A stretch of DNA of 64,000 nt. Source: Spirometra erinaceieuropaei (Eukaryota > Platyhelminthes > Cestoda > Diphyllobothriidea > Diphyllobothriidae). Made by a program: the position numbers and the translations under genes. Shown here piece by piece: positions 1 through 10,870 of this stretch (within the stretch, counting starts at the first letter, position 1; each line of letters opens with the position of its first letter). The notes under the pieces were generated by a model. It was not told the origin of the DNA, made no database searches, and worked only from the letters and a program-made list of their open reading frames with translations. The stretch lies in the NCBI GenBank assembly GCA_902702965.1, contig CACRXP010000399.1:105719-169718 (forward strand), in the 5' to 3' direction.

Positions 1-19
1 TGGAACTCGCATCTTCGCT

Positions 20-850
20 TGTATCGGCAAAGCCATGATGATTATATTTCTTGTCTCCATGCTCTTTTAGCGCATTTACACGTTGATATTTTGGGTCCTT
101 TGCATATACGCCATGGCTGCAACTATTTGCCCACTGCAAATGGCCGATTTCTAACATCGCTGCAGTTACTGCGGCTTGTGCCTTTTTATAACACTGAATT
201 CCCCATCATGGTGTGCCCACCACTATTACCAGAGACCGATGACAGCATTTTAAATCTAGACTTTCTAGTGCCTTTTCAGTTCTCCTCGGATTCTCCCGTA
301 TAATAACGGCCTCTTAGCATTCCTCATCTAATGGTCTAGTTGAGCGTTCGACCGTATACACAAAACCTCGCTCCGGACCTATGTTAACCCCACACATTTG
401 GATGAGCACTTCCCTTTGTTCATGCTCGGGATCTACACTTTGCTAAAACCGCACATGAACTGCTCCGCTACCAAACTTGTTTGTCCAACTATCCTACGGA
501 ATTCCAGTGATTGCTTGGGACCATTCCAAAGCTTTTCCAATCTGGATGCAACCGAATATGTCCAACGGCTACACCTATCAACAGTTAATATCCGGGACAT
601 AGCCCTAACTGTACCAACAAGTTATGTATTTCCCTGACTTGCCAACGTGTTCTTTGTATTTTTCCGCATATTTTGTGTTCGTAAACCACTGCATCGGCAT
701 TACGATGGATCATTTCGGGTCATGTCGCAGACGGGCACGCATTTCAAAATAGTCCGTGGCGTTCACACCGAAGTGGTACAGATCGGACAACTGAAGGTGG
801 CCTACGCCGACATTCCTTTGCCCACGCTAACAAATCAGACATCCTGACCT
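20..850 (+). mobile_element. Ty3/gypsy retrotransposon fragment: integrase core and C-terminal part of pol, decayed
   Basis: The window opens inside a Ty3/gypsy pol gene. About 80-130 reads HVDILGPL followed by HGCNYLPTANGRF, which matches the start of the gypsy integrase core. Near 205-300 the VPTTIT/DR block and a SRL..AF..LLGFSRI stretch follow in another frame. NGLVER is at about 325-345, and FMLGIYTLLKPHMNCSATKLV at about 420-480. The chromodomain-like end, FRVMSQTGTHFKI then VAYADIPLP, is at about 700-830. Matches are spread over all three frames with stops between them, so the copy is dead. No LTR could be recognised downstream. The assignment rests on known gypsy integrase motifs and the decay is seen directly. 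Confidence 0.85.
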
Positions 851-1334
851 GCCGCAATTCCTCTTTTCGATCTTCCTTGACTTTGCTTCCACTGGATAAC
901 ACTGCGCATTCCCCTCCACTCTCGATTCTCCCCCCCGTACTCACAAATCGAGCTGGGAGAATATGCACTCCAGATAGGCCTGAGAATTAACTCGTAATTA
1001 TCCGAAACACTTAGAGAGAACGGGTATGGTATAACGCCTTCGAAAAGCTGACGAGTTGACGGCTGAGATGAAGGAATTATTTCTCCCATTGCCATTTCAA
1101 GGGGATTCGGCAAGCGAACTCCCAAGGCTTTGATTTCATCCACTCACTCCTATGCATTCCTATTAATGATCAAAGTTCCGTAAACGTCTGTCTACTGGTT
1201 ATGAATGCTGATGATTTGGCTGTTTGCCACCGCCTCAAAATCAGACATACCTGAGTATAGGATTAATGAAAATGGGCACATACGGCATAATAATCATTCT
1301 TCAGGCCAATGCATTATCCAAATGCAACGCTTTT
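851..1334. other. Gypsy 3' flank, no gene seen
   Basis: Sequence following the gypsy integrase end. It probably includes the last pol codons and the untranslated tail, but I see no LTR termini (no paired TG...CA repeat in the window) and no coding signal. Confidence 0.4.
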
Positions 1335-1624
1335 ATAGTTCTGAGTCCTTGGAAAATGATGTATGCTTTACCACGCATCTATAAGTTACTAAATATGCAA
1401 ATAGTCTTCTTCCCTCTACGCCGGAGAACGTGTTAGTGAAGTGCGTTAACCTATTTTATGATATTTGTCGTTTACTTTAAAAGCACACGTCTCCGCCCGA
1501 CGTCTGTCGACTCAAATATTTTTGCATTCTTTATCTCACCTCCATTGTTGTCCTGTGATTTCTCATGCTATGCCAATAAAACGTTCTTTTTTTCAAATCC
1601 GTCCTACAAATGTTTTTTTTGTTT

Positions 1625-1800
1625 CCGACGTGTCTTATGTCCTTTTGTCGATATTAGCATACAACTACATTGCAAAACGGTCGTGAAAATTGCCGTTCGA
1701 ATTCCGGATGACGTTGCCCATCTCCTACATTCTGAACTATGTAATCCTAAGTCCTCCAGCGCTACGCGCCTTGACTTTCAGAATATATTTTTTGTACATC
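1625..1800 (+). pseudogene. Unit-start exon-like block (broken in A)
   Basis: In the frame starting DVSYVLLSILAYNYIAKRS this stretch aligns residue by residue with B (21788-21903) and C'' (45660-45895). Unit A has a TGA right after AKRS, B stops after TLPIAYILD, and only C'' stays open to the end of the block. The block is hydrophobic (ILAYNYI..., TLPISYILNYLI). Function is unrecognised. It could be a decayed membrane-protein exon or a piece of a repeat that drifts in parallel. A shorter relative is at 56340-56520. Confidence 0.3.
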
Positions 1801-2044
1801 GGCATATCAGCACTCTGCCTCTGCTTGCCTGTCTCACTATTTTGCTTGTGAAAATGCAGAAACAATAAAAATAAGACTGCAACTATCCCCGTATGTGTTA
1901 TCCCTACCGGCGTAGGCGCTTTTGAACTTGACTTATTCAAATCTCAAAGAGGATCGAATACATCTGTCTACCTTTCTCTTAAAAATTCTACGTGGCCATG
2001 TGATTATTCGTTTTCTATTTATCTGATCATTCACTTATTCCGGC

Positions 2045-2166
2045 ATGTTCACGCGTGTACATGTAGATGTGCATGTACATGTGTACGTGTGTACATGTAG
2101 ATGTCCTAACTCACGAAAGGTCAACCATGTGTACATGTACATGTGTACATGTGTACATGTAGATGT
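2045..2166 (+). repeat. GTACAT/GTGTAC-rich microsatellite
   Basis: Two runs of ACATGT/GTACATGTGTAC-type repeats, each followed by GTAGATGT, separated by about 20 bp of unique sequence. The run lies in the ~500 bp present in A but absent from B and from C'', so it came in or expanded in this copy only. Confidence 0.85.
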
Positions 2167-2299
2167 GCTAACGGTAGTAAAATATCTCACAATAAGAAAC
2201 TTTTTAAAACCGAATTATACTCTTCTTTTGAGAATGAAATTGGAAGAAGACGTAATTTTCTAGCGAATGAGTAAAAGAATGAATGTTTTTATGCATATT

Positions 2300-2580
2300 T
2301 TCCATGAAATATAATTGAATTTTCAAGGGTATCGAAAATCAATGAGAACATTGCATACTAATTAAGTAGTCATTTTTTGCACAGTATAGATATTGCATGC
2401 AGCCAAAAGTAAGTTCTTTCGAAAGCCGACAACCTGAAGTAACTGGATCATTATAGATTTATGCTGCATCATGCTTAGTTTTACAACACTACTTAATTTA
2501 TCTTTTCGAAAGGAGAACGCATTTCGAAATTTTGGTTGACATTTCATGAGTTAGCACATCTACTGTACATCAGCGAAAAT
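2300..2580 (-). repeat. Interspersed repeat R1 (CTCATGAAA family), minus orientation
   Basis: Read on the minus strand it begins TGTACAGTAGATG..CTAACTCATGAAATGTCAACC and then runs about 230 bp. It is clearly alignable with 8085-8400, sharing the TGTAAAACTAA, TCGAAAGAAC and TGATTTTCGATACCC blocks. Related heads occur at 18925, 20229 and 21222. No open reading frame; probably a short non-autonomous element of unknown class. Confidence 0.6.
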
Positions 2581-2655
2581 GACATGATCATATTTTTTCA
2601 TAACATATATTTAGAGCGCATTTAGTAACTGCCGTTCAAATGCCGCTAAAATACT

Positions 2656-2960
2656 ATTTCAGAAGTACTACATGATAGCTGCTGATGTCGTTCGGCTCTG
2701 TTGCATCCATATTTTGGTCATCTTGTTAACATTAACTATAGCATTTATCATATATATTGAAAAGCTTAGGCGTACAGAAAAGATTTGCCTCATTGCGCTA
2801 TCACCAGTGAGAAGCAGAATGTGCTTCGACAGGAGCCAAATCAACCTGATTTCAAGAAACAGAACAGGAAGCCAAATCCTGACTGCCGTACTGGCCAAAC
2901 GGTGCTTGGCAGACTCCTTTTACTGTAGGCGGCATGGTCAGCACAACGTCTCTCAGTAAC
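2656..2960 (+). pseudogene. Membrane-anchor/tail exon, A copy (frameshifted)
   Basis: Starts at a conserved TATTTCAG acceptor and reads KYYMIAAD...CIHILVILLT, then departs from the B frame because about 10 bp of the B sequence (ACATAATTAA region) is missing here. In the B frame, downstream residues such as RKDLPHC and NVLRQEPNQ are still recognisable but a TGA interrupts them. See the B copy at 22216-22602, which is the open version. Confidence 0.35.
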
Positions 2961-3009
2961 TATGGGAGTCATTTTGCAGTCTTCTCTTGATTTTGGGGTC
3001 CATCGTAAC

Positions 3010-3990
3010 AACACCGCCGATTGAATCGTGTGTAAAATAAGGTCTACGGCGACAGCTTCTGTTAATTCAATAGGATCAAATTGCTCAGCCACCGCTGGAA
3101 TAACAACATGAATACATGTTCGTTGTATTCTCACGTGTTTCCAAGGCGCGCAAAATGTGTCTCGGAAAACCAAAGGATCAGCCGCGTTTCCTAATTCTCG
3201 AGGGTGCTGGTGAAGTAGGACCATATGACCTTCCTCAGTGAAGAACACTATGTCAATGCGGAAGCAGTGATATCAGTCTCATCAATACATTGTTTGTGAA
3301 CCACCCCGGCGGATGCCAGAACCAACCTCTGCACCTCTTTCGTATCATTAAACGCACAGTACAATGTGCTAACCGGCTCCCTTTTCCTCTCATAGTGCGC
3401 GTAATTAATGCGGAGTTACAGTACTATGTGGTCCAGATGTCGTTTGTTGCCCTCCTGACGCCGAAATCTTAAATTGCCGTCAATACGGAGATAGTGTTAT
3501 GTTGGCTAAATCCTTCAAATTTTTTCAAATTCACGAGTTTTTCAATAAGTCAGAATGATTCGCTGCCGACAACGGTCATAAGAGTTATAATCTTTGCTAC
3601 CGCAGAGGTCATACTTATTTGGTCGTCTGCTCAGAAAACGTTTACTTCTGAAATGTTTGTAACAACCGTTCATTTGACTTTTTCCATGTAAAGTTACAGT
3701 ATTCTCTGGATCCCTCTTAAACTGGACTGATAGAGAAATAGGTGGCATGCGTATATCAGCCATCAATTTGCATGTATCATGTCCAGAGGAAAAGTATCGC
3801 AATGATGTACTTGTCTTCCTTTATTTATATGTACAGTACGTTGATACTATCTTAAAGGAAGTAATATGTTCCTTATCATTTTCGAATTATTCGTTAACAA
3901 CTGACCGCAATGCTGACTGTTGCACTTTGCGACCACTGTCTCACACGTATGCTTTCCAGTGCAAAATATGCTATTTACATCAACAAATGT
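3010..3990 (+). pseudogene. Decayed exon block, A copy of the B1/B2 region
   Basis: Corresponds to both B1 (22580-23506) and B2 (23507-24480). The B1 protein frame (CCPPDAE...SVMLAKSF, then after a frameshift SFSISQNDSLPTTVIRVIIFATAEVILIWSSAQ) can be followed here but with a shift near 3530 and a stop after VHLTFSM. The pattern of a Pro-rich turn then alternating hydrophobic residues and a Trp is loosely like a fibronectin III first half. That resemblance is weak inference only. Confidence 0.3.
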
Positions 3991-4377
3991 AAATATATAC
4001 ATCACCCGATCGTCTATCTCTAGGACAGCAACTGACGTACTGCATCGTCAAAGGAACGAAATGGTGGGGTCTAATGCATTTTTGAAGTACACCTAGTAGT
4101 TATTTGAGCTAGCAGCTCGCGCGTTGTGGACTGCTGTTTGGTTACATCAAGTAATTCATGCTATTACAACTGTGCTCATTGCGTCTGCGGTATATATTGT
4201 TAGTTTTTTCTTTGAAATGCAGATATGTAACACCATTGTCTACTGGCAGATAGTCATTTGCAGTTAATAAGGCGAGATTTGCAACAATCCTTTTCAACTT
4301 ATATGTGCAGCATTAATGTTGGGCATGGACAAACGACATTATAGCGATCTGGATAATACAATAGTAGTAACTAACGT

Positions 4378-4625
4378 GTCGCGGGTTCGAGCCCCAGGTG
4401 TTCCACACTTTGGGGTCAGATATAACTCTATGACTAAGACTAATAAGCCAGAAATTACCATTTCCGTCTCTGATTTCTTTGTCGATAATGCTGTCTTTTC
4501 TTTATCATGCGCCGCTGTGCGGTTGTTGGTTGGGCTCCACAGCGAGCCCTAAGGCACCACGGCACGAGTGAATTCCATAGAAGCGATCGATGAACGCCCG
4601 CGTCCTCCAAAAATTGGTATTTTTG
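4378..4625 (+). repeat. tRNA-type SINE, head deleted (A)
   Basis: Contains a pol III B-box-like GGGTTCGAGCCCC at about 4383-4396, then the family body (TTCCACACTT.GGG, AATAAGCCAGA, GTCTTTGTCGATAATGCTGTC, CGCTGTGCGGTTG.TGGTTGGGCTC, GAGCCCTAAGGCAC). The A-box end is missing: unit B carries 74 bp more at this spot (from about 24858). So this copy lost its promoter half after the A/B duplication. Confidence 0.75.
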
Positions 4626-5109
4626 CGATCACGCCTGTCATTTCTGTTTAAATGTATTAATACCCGATGACACTTGATGCATTCAATATTGGGAAAGTTA
4701 AGCCTCCTTTATTGAAATCAATTAAAATTATGTCTCTCTTATTGGATCGCATCATAAGCTCCCCGGGAATATAAATAATACCATGAATCCTCGAAACAGT
4801 GTTTTGGAAATTTTTCCTCCGAATTTGGGTGGTTGAAAACACTAATTTTTTAAAGGGTTTGCAGCTGAAAACGTCGTTTTAACACTATTTGTAAACCATA
4901 TTTTCGCTATAATATGTTCTACGTTTTTTGCATAAAAAAAACAGTATATAGATATAAAAACGATGTCTTACAACCTACAACTACTTTGTTTATGTTTTCG
5001 AAATACTGCGCTCTTCCTCAAACGACATTTCAAAGCAACACAACATAGTCTTTTTATTTCCTTTATGCTGTTAAATCTTTGATAGCTGTACTTAATTGAT
5101 ATATAAATA

Positions 5110-5245
5110 TAGGCGGAATGCTATTACCGACAAAGACAAGGGAGACTGGAAAGTGCATTTCTGGCTTATTAGCCGTCGTCAGCCAGCCATGCCCAAGCCC
5201 GAAGTGTGGAACGCCCAAGCCTCGAACTCGCGACCCATGAAATGG
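5110..5245 (-). repeat. SINE fragment, minus orientation (A)
   Basis: The reverse complement reads CGCGAGTTCGAGGCTTGGGCG, then TTCCACACTTCGGGCTTGGGCATGGCTGGCTGACGACGGC and TTATTGTCGG-type sequence, the same family as 51046-51325. Both ends are truncated. C'' shows only a short uninterrupted sequence at the matching place (about 47520-47550), as if it were the empty site. Confidence 0.7.
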
Positions 5246-6404
5246 TGTCGGTTTGCGAGTGATTTGCAATAATTCGTAAATGTTGGTCTCTTTCATGAGT
5301 TAGGTCATCTCCTGTACACACAGTTCTATGTGACATGACCGCATCTAAAACAATTAATTTATATGCCGTAAGAAATGGCATCCATCCTTTTCAGTGCTGT
5401 AGGCTGCTATCTTAAAAGTCGCTGCTACGACTGCACGACAAGTGTTTCAATTGTGGCATCCAGATGCTGCCGGTCCTCCTTGTTAAGCCGCCTGCAGTCA
5501 CAATGCCTCTAACTATAGATTTTGCTACGGAGAACGAATTGAGATTTTAGGCCGCTCCATTTTAAATTCGGACTTTGGATTTTTTCCGTCTTCAACAGAA
5601 TGACCATTCAAAAAAATGAGCTCCTACGAAACCAGCTGTGACTTGTTGGTTCGCTCCTTGCCTACCCAGTATTGTTAACTTAGTGTTCAAAATAAGTAAT
5701 TAGGCAATCTTTTTTAAATGCTAGACTATGTGAAGTCCTGAACTATGCTGCGTACCCTTTAGAAACGTAGTGTTACGTTGAACGTTTTGCGTAAATTGCT
5801 GACTATCGTTGTTATTTTACCGCCCAGTATGTGGTTAAAACATTTAATCGTCTTTAATGCTTGTTAGCTGGCGTTTTGTTATTCACGGAGGTACTTTAGG
5901 CAATGTGTTAGAATATATTGCGGAAACCAATAACATGGTAACACGCATGGCTTTACTGTTGCAGGTAAATAAGTCGTTTTTTTACGTACGTGTTCGTAAG
6001 CAATATCTTGCCAACAAATTTGTATATTATGTGTTCATTGATAAAAAAAATCTGGAAATGCAGATAACGATGTTGCGCAGATTTTATTGAAGCATACGGT
6101 ACATGCATTTCAGTAAGAAATAAACATATGTTATAAGATAATGCGGATGGGAATGATTGTGAAAAGTGGACAAATGGAAGACGGAAAAGACCAAAATTGA
6201 AGTACACGTAAACGCAATTCCAGTAAGCCAAACTAGTTTTAGTCATCGGTTGGGGATAAAAACTGTCCGAAACCGAGTTATTTCGAAAAAATAAACTCTG
6301 CGTTTCTTGACCATATAGCACAAAGTTTATCTTGTCAAATAATCTGCAATATTTACAACAACAATGCTATTTAAACGGAAAAAAAGAATTTCGAAACATA
6401 CCAA

Positions 6405-7122
6405 CTAGACTATGTTAGTAAGTAAGGCTATATTCCACACAATGATTAAAAATCTCTGACATTCTCCTGCAATAATCCCTATTGCAAAAGAAATAAAATT
6501 ATCAAATATTGTGCTTAGGGACAAACAATTCTGCATTCGGGGAACCCCGAAAATATTTTTCGTTGCTTTGAGAAAAAACGTTTACCGAATGCGACTAAAA
6601 ACTACTGCATTCTTAATACCTTACAAACGATAACTACGCCAGATTGCATGTGAGACCTCGTACACATGTAAATTCAATGTGTCTGATTAGTGAAAAACCA
6701 TTAAGAACGAAGGCTTACGAGCATTGCAGAACCCGTACACAGTCGAGCCTTCCGATCTCACCAGGGTAAGTGCTGAATTTTCCATGCTGATGCAGCGATG
6801 ACACCCATTCTAGCCGGTGAACAAGATGAAAATGGGATTCAAGGAAGTCAGGTGCAATTACATTTTTCATGCTTATTTTTGCTGAATTTTTTTTTAAAAA
6901 TAACGTGTAAAATTTAAGCATTTGCGTACTTACAGTATTGTTCGTGTAATAAACGGCCAGGAACCTTCTTAATGTTACCCACTCCTGACATTCTTTGTAC
7001 GTCCTTGTGAGAGCACCGCCCAGTGCCATGCATTGTTCCATTTGCAATTTAAAGTTGCGAAACTCACAAAATTCCTCTGCATTCACCTGTCCAAGCCACC
7101 AAACGATCATGAACCAGAGCAT
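6405..7122 (-). CDS. Three-exon secreted seven-cysteine protein, copy A
   Basis: Not a family I recognise. Exon 1 (7122-6934, 63 codons) begins MLWFMIVWWLGQVNAEEFC, a short signal peptide with likely cleavage after NA, and ends on codon boundary ACT before GTAAGT. Exon 2 (6809-6719, 91 bp) follows a pyrimidine-rich stretch ending CTAG and reads NGCHRCISMENSAL...VYGFCNA up to GTAAGC. Exon 3 (6466-6405) follows ATTGCAG and reads RECQRFLIIVWNIALLTNIV then TAG. Phases fit exactly (0, then 1), giving 113 residues with seven cysteines after the signal. The phase-0 frame of exon 2 is the one kept in all three copies; the longer continuous frame there carries a stop in C''. Likely exported to the secretory pathway. 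The last exon is hydrophobic and could be a short membrane tail. Confidence 0.7.
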
Positions 7123-7639
7123 TCTTATGTCTGGTCATGTTGTTTTGCCTAACCTATTTATACCGTAAGAAATGTTTGCGCGAAAATGTGCACTTTTGGA
7201 AAATTCTTTTAGAAATCCAACCACGCGCGACCTAAGAAAAAAGCATGGGCTTCACGTACATTGCGCCAATATTCATGCGCTCTTTGGCGGAACTATTACC
7301 AGGGTAACCATAGAAATTGTCGCAGCACTGTTTTTTCGTGGAAAGTCTGTAAACATTTTTTACCGTGCTATCTTTATACGAACTCTGTTTATTTGTTTGG
7401 CGGCCTAGCATATGTCCTCCGTAAAATTTGCAAATATGTTAGAGCAAAATTTCCTAAATTTTTAAAACATCGAAGTATCAGCACGCTTGTTTTATTGCTT
7501 TGTAGCTGTTAGAATCAGACAAGAATAACGATATAAGTTTAATTACAAAATATATTCTCTGAACATATTTCCTTTTAAGGTGCCACATATGCATATGATA
7601 ATTTGTCGCTGTGTAATGAGTCATATATACCGCTCAAAC

Positions 7640-8084
7640 GTTCTCAACGATAAATTTCTGGGGTGTGGATGGACAATGGTTCGTTTGGCAAAAGCATAAT
7701 AATACTGCTTATGCAAAAGCGGTTTAAAATATATACGAGGCGATCCGTTTATTCTAGAGAAAATTATGTAGTATGACCTAAAATGATTATTTTCGAAAAC
7801 CGGCGCTTTTTGAAGATATTTAAGACATGCTTCACACTAGAATCCTGTAAAATAAAATTGTGACCAACCATGCAATTAAGCAGTGTTTGTTGATGCAGTG
7901 TTTATTGATGCAGTGTAGTGCCGATGCGAGACAAATGCTTAGTGGTTTTTAATTAGGGTAAAGCTGAGTAGTTTATAATGTGCACCTACGAGCCACAATC
8001 ATTTACCAAAACTAAAATCATTCCCTGACTTGCATTAACATAAAATAAAATCACCAGTTACAAACAATTATCGGATATGCAGTA
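7640..8084. other. Upstream flank of unit A gene, no gene seen
   Basis: AT-rich and well conserved with B (28200-28640), and with C'' as far as about 7920 (C'' 50440). A GTTTGTTGATGCAGTG motif is duplicated at about 7882-7915 in A but single in B. No coding exon recognised. Confidence 0.5.
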
Positions 8085-8410
8085 GGTGCTCTTACTCATG
8101 AAATGTCAACGGAAATTCGGAAGTGCGTTTCGTCTCGAAAATACTTATGAAATATGGTTGTAAAACTAATCACCATAGTACACAATTCTACAATAATTTG
8201 ATTACCACAGGATACCGGTCTTCGAAGGAACGACTTTACGACCACATGCATAAAATTGCTCAGTAAATATATTAACTTATGTGGCATGCATTTTTCTCCC
8301 TGATTTTTGATGCCCTTAAAGATAAATGTTAATTTTCTCTGCGCACGATTCAACAGACCGCAAGACCTCCAAAATACATTGGAGTTTCTCAGATACACCA
8401 ACATTAACAC
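8085..8410 (+). repeat. Interspersed repeat R1, plus orientation (A)
   Basis: Head ACTCATGAAATGTCAACGGAAATTCGG, followed by the same internal blocks as 2300-2580 in opposite orientation. Duplicated in B at 28640-28950. Short ORFs inside it are incidental. Confidence 0.55.
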
Positions 8411-9889
8411 CGCAAATTATTTTTCGCGGCATATGCACAGTCAACATCATATTTATGGACGGCAACTACGAACGAGAGGTTTTCCTTCTTCATAAGCGTC
8501 TGTGCGTGCATGCTCAGTATTGCATCTAACACAAGGAATCAACTGGACAAGATAATTGCTCCTTCATTGCTTGCCCCAATCTAGGTGTAAAATCTTGTTC
8601 GGTGATGCGATCGTCGCTTTGTGCACCACGCATATATGTAATTCTCCTATGACTGTCGTTCAACAAAATTTGACACGTTAAATGTACGGTGGTGTTTTGC
8701 AGGTTTTTTTGCCCTTTATCCGAGTCGGCAGTTGCCGTGATTTTGCCCTCAGCCTTAATCCAAAACGTAACAAATGTTGCGCGCTAACAGCGGCATTGCG
8801 GAGTCCCCTGTGCCTCATTCCGTAATTATATGCTTCCGGCTGAATGTCTCAGCTCTGAATGCTGAGCAACGGCTAACTGTTTGAGATTCGGAGAAGCATA
8901 ACTCAGACAGTTCCCAGCTCAAACGGTCATCCCCTCCTACGATAATTCAGGTCTCATTAAACATGCATGCATTACCGCATTCCTTTATATACGTCTTTAC
9001 CCTAGAGCCGTCGTCATCCATCCTCAATGCTGCCACACGTTCGGCCATTCCCAACCAGCGTGATCTCCCAGCCTTCTCGATAAAGTTAATTTATCTGCAA
9101 ACGCGTGGGACCCGTTAAATGAATGCAGACATTTCTCGGGGTGGCACTGAATCGTTGTCTTCCTTAAATGGCGCATTGCAGTCCGCGAACTTTTCTCTAT
9201 CTTTATTTGCATATCACAAATGGCCACACTGACTTGGAATTCATGTTCTTGTAGAATGACCTCTACTTATAAGCTGTGTCACTGATTGGAACACTTTGTT
9301 CACAATATGGACTGAAAAAGACACAGTTAACATATTATTTCATTTAGGCTTTACTTGATTCATGAAGCCCTGATGCAAGTCAGATGTCATTCAGTTCCGA
9401 CTATGAGAAAGCCTGGGATCGGGAAAAATCTTCGCAATTGACGAATCAGAAATGACCTATCTGGAAGCAGTAAAATATAAATAGTTTTTTCTATTTGGAA
9501 AGCTCCGCTGCAACAAATCATGGAAGAATGATAATCACATTTCTCCATAGAGCACATCGAGTTTGGCAGCGAGGATATCTGCAGATATGACTCTATTTTG
9601 GCACGAAAATGCTGGTCTAAACTATTTATATATTTTGTATCGTCTTAAGCCGTCTTAACCGGTTACACACGAAAAAACAACACGTTATGTAGGACTTGTA
9701 TGACACTCATAAGTCAACGCTGAATTTACAACTTTTAGCCTGTTTTTGAACAGAAAATGTACATGGGGAGACTGAAAATATTATAACGCCTTCTACTTAT
9801 ATCTCGGAAAGTTAGCTTGATCCCTTGCCACGTATATTTAAAGTGGTATTTTTCAATACGTTTTTTATTAATTATTGAAGCAGGCTATT
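8411..9889. other. Non-coding part of unit A
   Basis: High A/B similarity, no frame that looks coding and no splice-bounded open block. Holds generic AT-rich sequence only, as far as I can see. Confidence 0.4.
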
Positions 9890-10260
9890 TGTCCGCTTAG
9901 AAAAATTTGAACGGATAATGGCTCTTTATTAAGGCGGCAGCAAGGATTACGCAAACAACTACAGACAAATTAGCCTTGCTTTAATTTGCCACAAAATTTT
10001 GGAAAAATTAATTAAGTGAGAAAAAAATGAGCATCGCACAACTACATAATCTGCTATGCAACGTCCAGCACGGACTATGTAGAAGCAGATCGTACGTGAC
10101 AAACCTTGTCAATTTCTAGAACCCTGGACACGGTCAGATGATGACGGGTTTGCGGTGCACGCAATGTTTTTCGGCCACGAGAAAACATTAGTCAGTGTGC
10201 CACATCAGCGCCTCCTGGACACATTAAGCCAAAATACGTTAGAGACATTGATGTCACTTA
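9890..10260 (+). mobile_element. LINE reverse transcriptase relic (A)
   Basis: Reads GGSKDYANNYRQISLALICHKILEKLIK and, after stops, VRDKPCQFLEPWTRSDDDGFAVHAMFF and VPHQRLLDTL. These match the N(Y)RPISL...KILEK and FDFEKAFDSVPH blocks of non-LTR reverse transcriptases (jockey/CR1/RTE group). The FDFEKAFD motif has become FGHEKTLVS, so the catalytic aspartates are gone. Stops at several points. B carries the same relic at 30420-30740, so insertion and decay precede the duplication. Confidence 0.75.
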
Positions 10261-10469
10261 TATTATCTATTTTAGCGAATACTATCAAGTATGCATGGGA
10301 ATATATAGTGTCTTTTATGACTGACAACAGAGGTGGAAAATATAATACACCGAAAGCAAACGCGTTTGTACTTTATTGATTGTTTTCTTGTTCATAATCC
10401 TAAGACATGCCCCTGCTACGCCTCGTCAAACGAATATCCTCTTCCTTAAATGAGAATCATTAGTCCAAG

Positions 10470-10870
10470 ATCTTTCGACATTTTGTGTGGCCGCATCGAA
10501 CGTTTACTATGCGCGTATGGACCGCTAAAACCTTAGCATGTTCAAAGAAATTCAGTGGCAGACAAAGACAATTGCTAATGAACAGGGGTCCCTATCCTAC
10601 AATAAACGATCAGCTGATCTTGAGTTACGGGCAGACACATCGTGACCCAATATATGCTTTCCGCTGGCTACGCGATCATCATTGCTGCACCGTACAGGAG
10701 ATTTCTTCGGCTTACGACTACGACTAAATCCCATCAAAGATCTTTTTGCACTAATTTAAAGAAATCGGGACAAGGCAAGAACACATCTTTCTATCCAACA
10801 TAAGATGAAATTTTTGCATAATAATTACGTATATCAAACCATCTTAGAAAACTAGGTAGTCACCATGCCC
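10470..10870 (+). mobile_element. Tc1/mariner transposase relic with internal deletion (A)
   Basis: Left part reads a degenerate N-terminal region (QRQLLMNR, ILSYGQTHRDPIYAFRWLRD). After CTTACGACTACGAC it jumps to LNPIKDLFALI, the SPDLNPIE block near the end of DDE_3 transposases. Compared with B (31000-31990) about 600 bp, including the DNAPIHRSE block, are missing. Confidence 0.65.

Noticed and set aside
1458..1868. 136-codon plus-strand ORF at the start of unit A
   Set aside because: Its frame differs from the one shared by B and C'' (DVSY..LLSILAYN). No conservation in this frame.
2841..3248. 135-codon minus-strand ORF (VFRDTFCAPWKHVRIQ..., IPAVAEQFDPIEL)
   Set aside because: Kept in B2 but full of stops in B1; opposite to the plus-strand frame favoured in B1. 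Probably a shadow.
6715..6850. Continuous minus-strand ORF reading FLESHFHLVHRLEWVSSLHQHGK
   Set aside because: It covers exon 2 in a frame that has a stop in C''. The spliced phase-0 frame is the one conserved in three copies.
7172..7408. 78-codon plus-strand ORF almost identical in A and B (27736-27972)
   Set aside because: C'' breaks it after about 11 codons and A/B similarity here is no higher than in neighbouring non-coding DNA. It overlaps the likely promoter side of the minus-strand gene.
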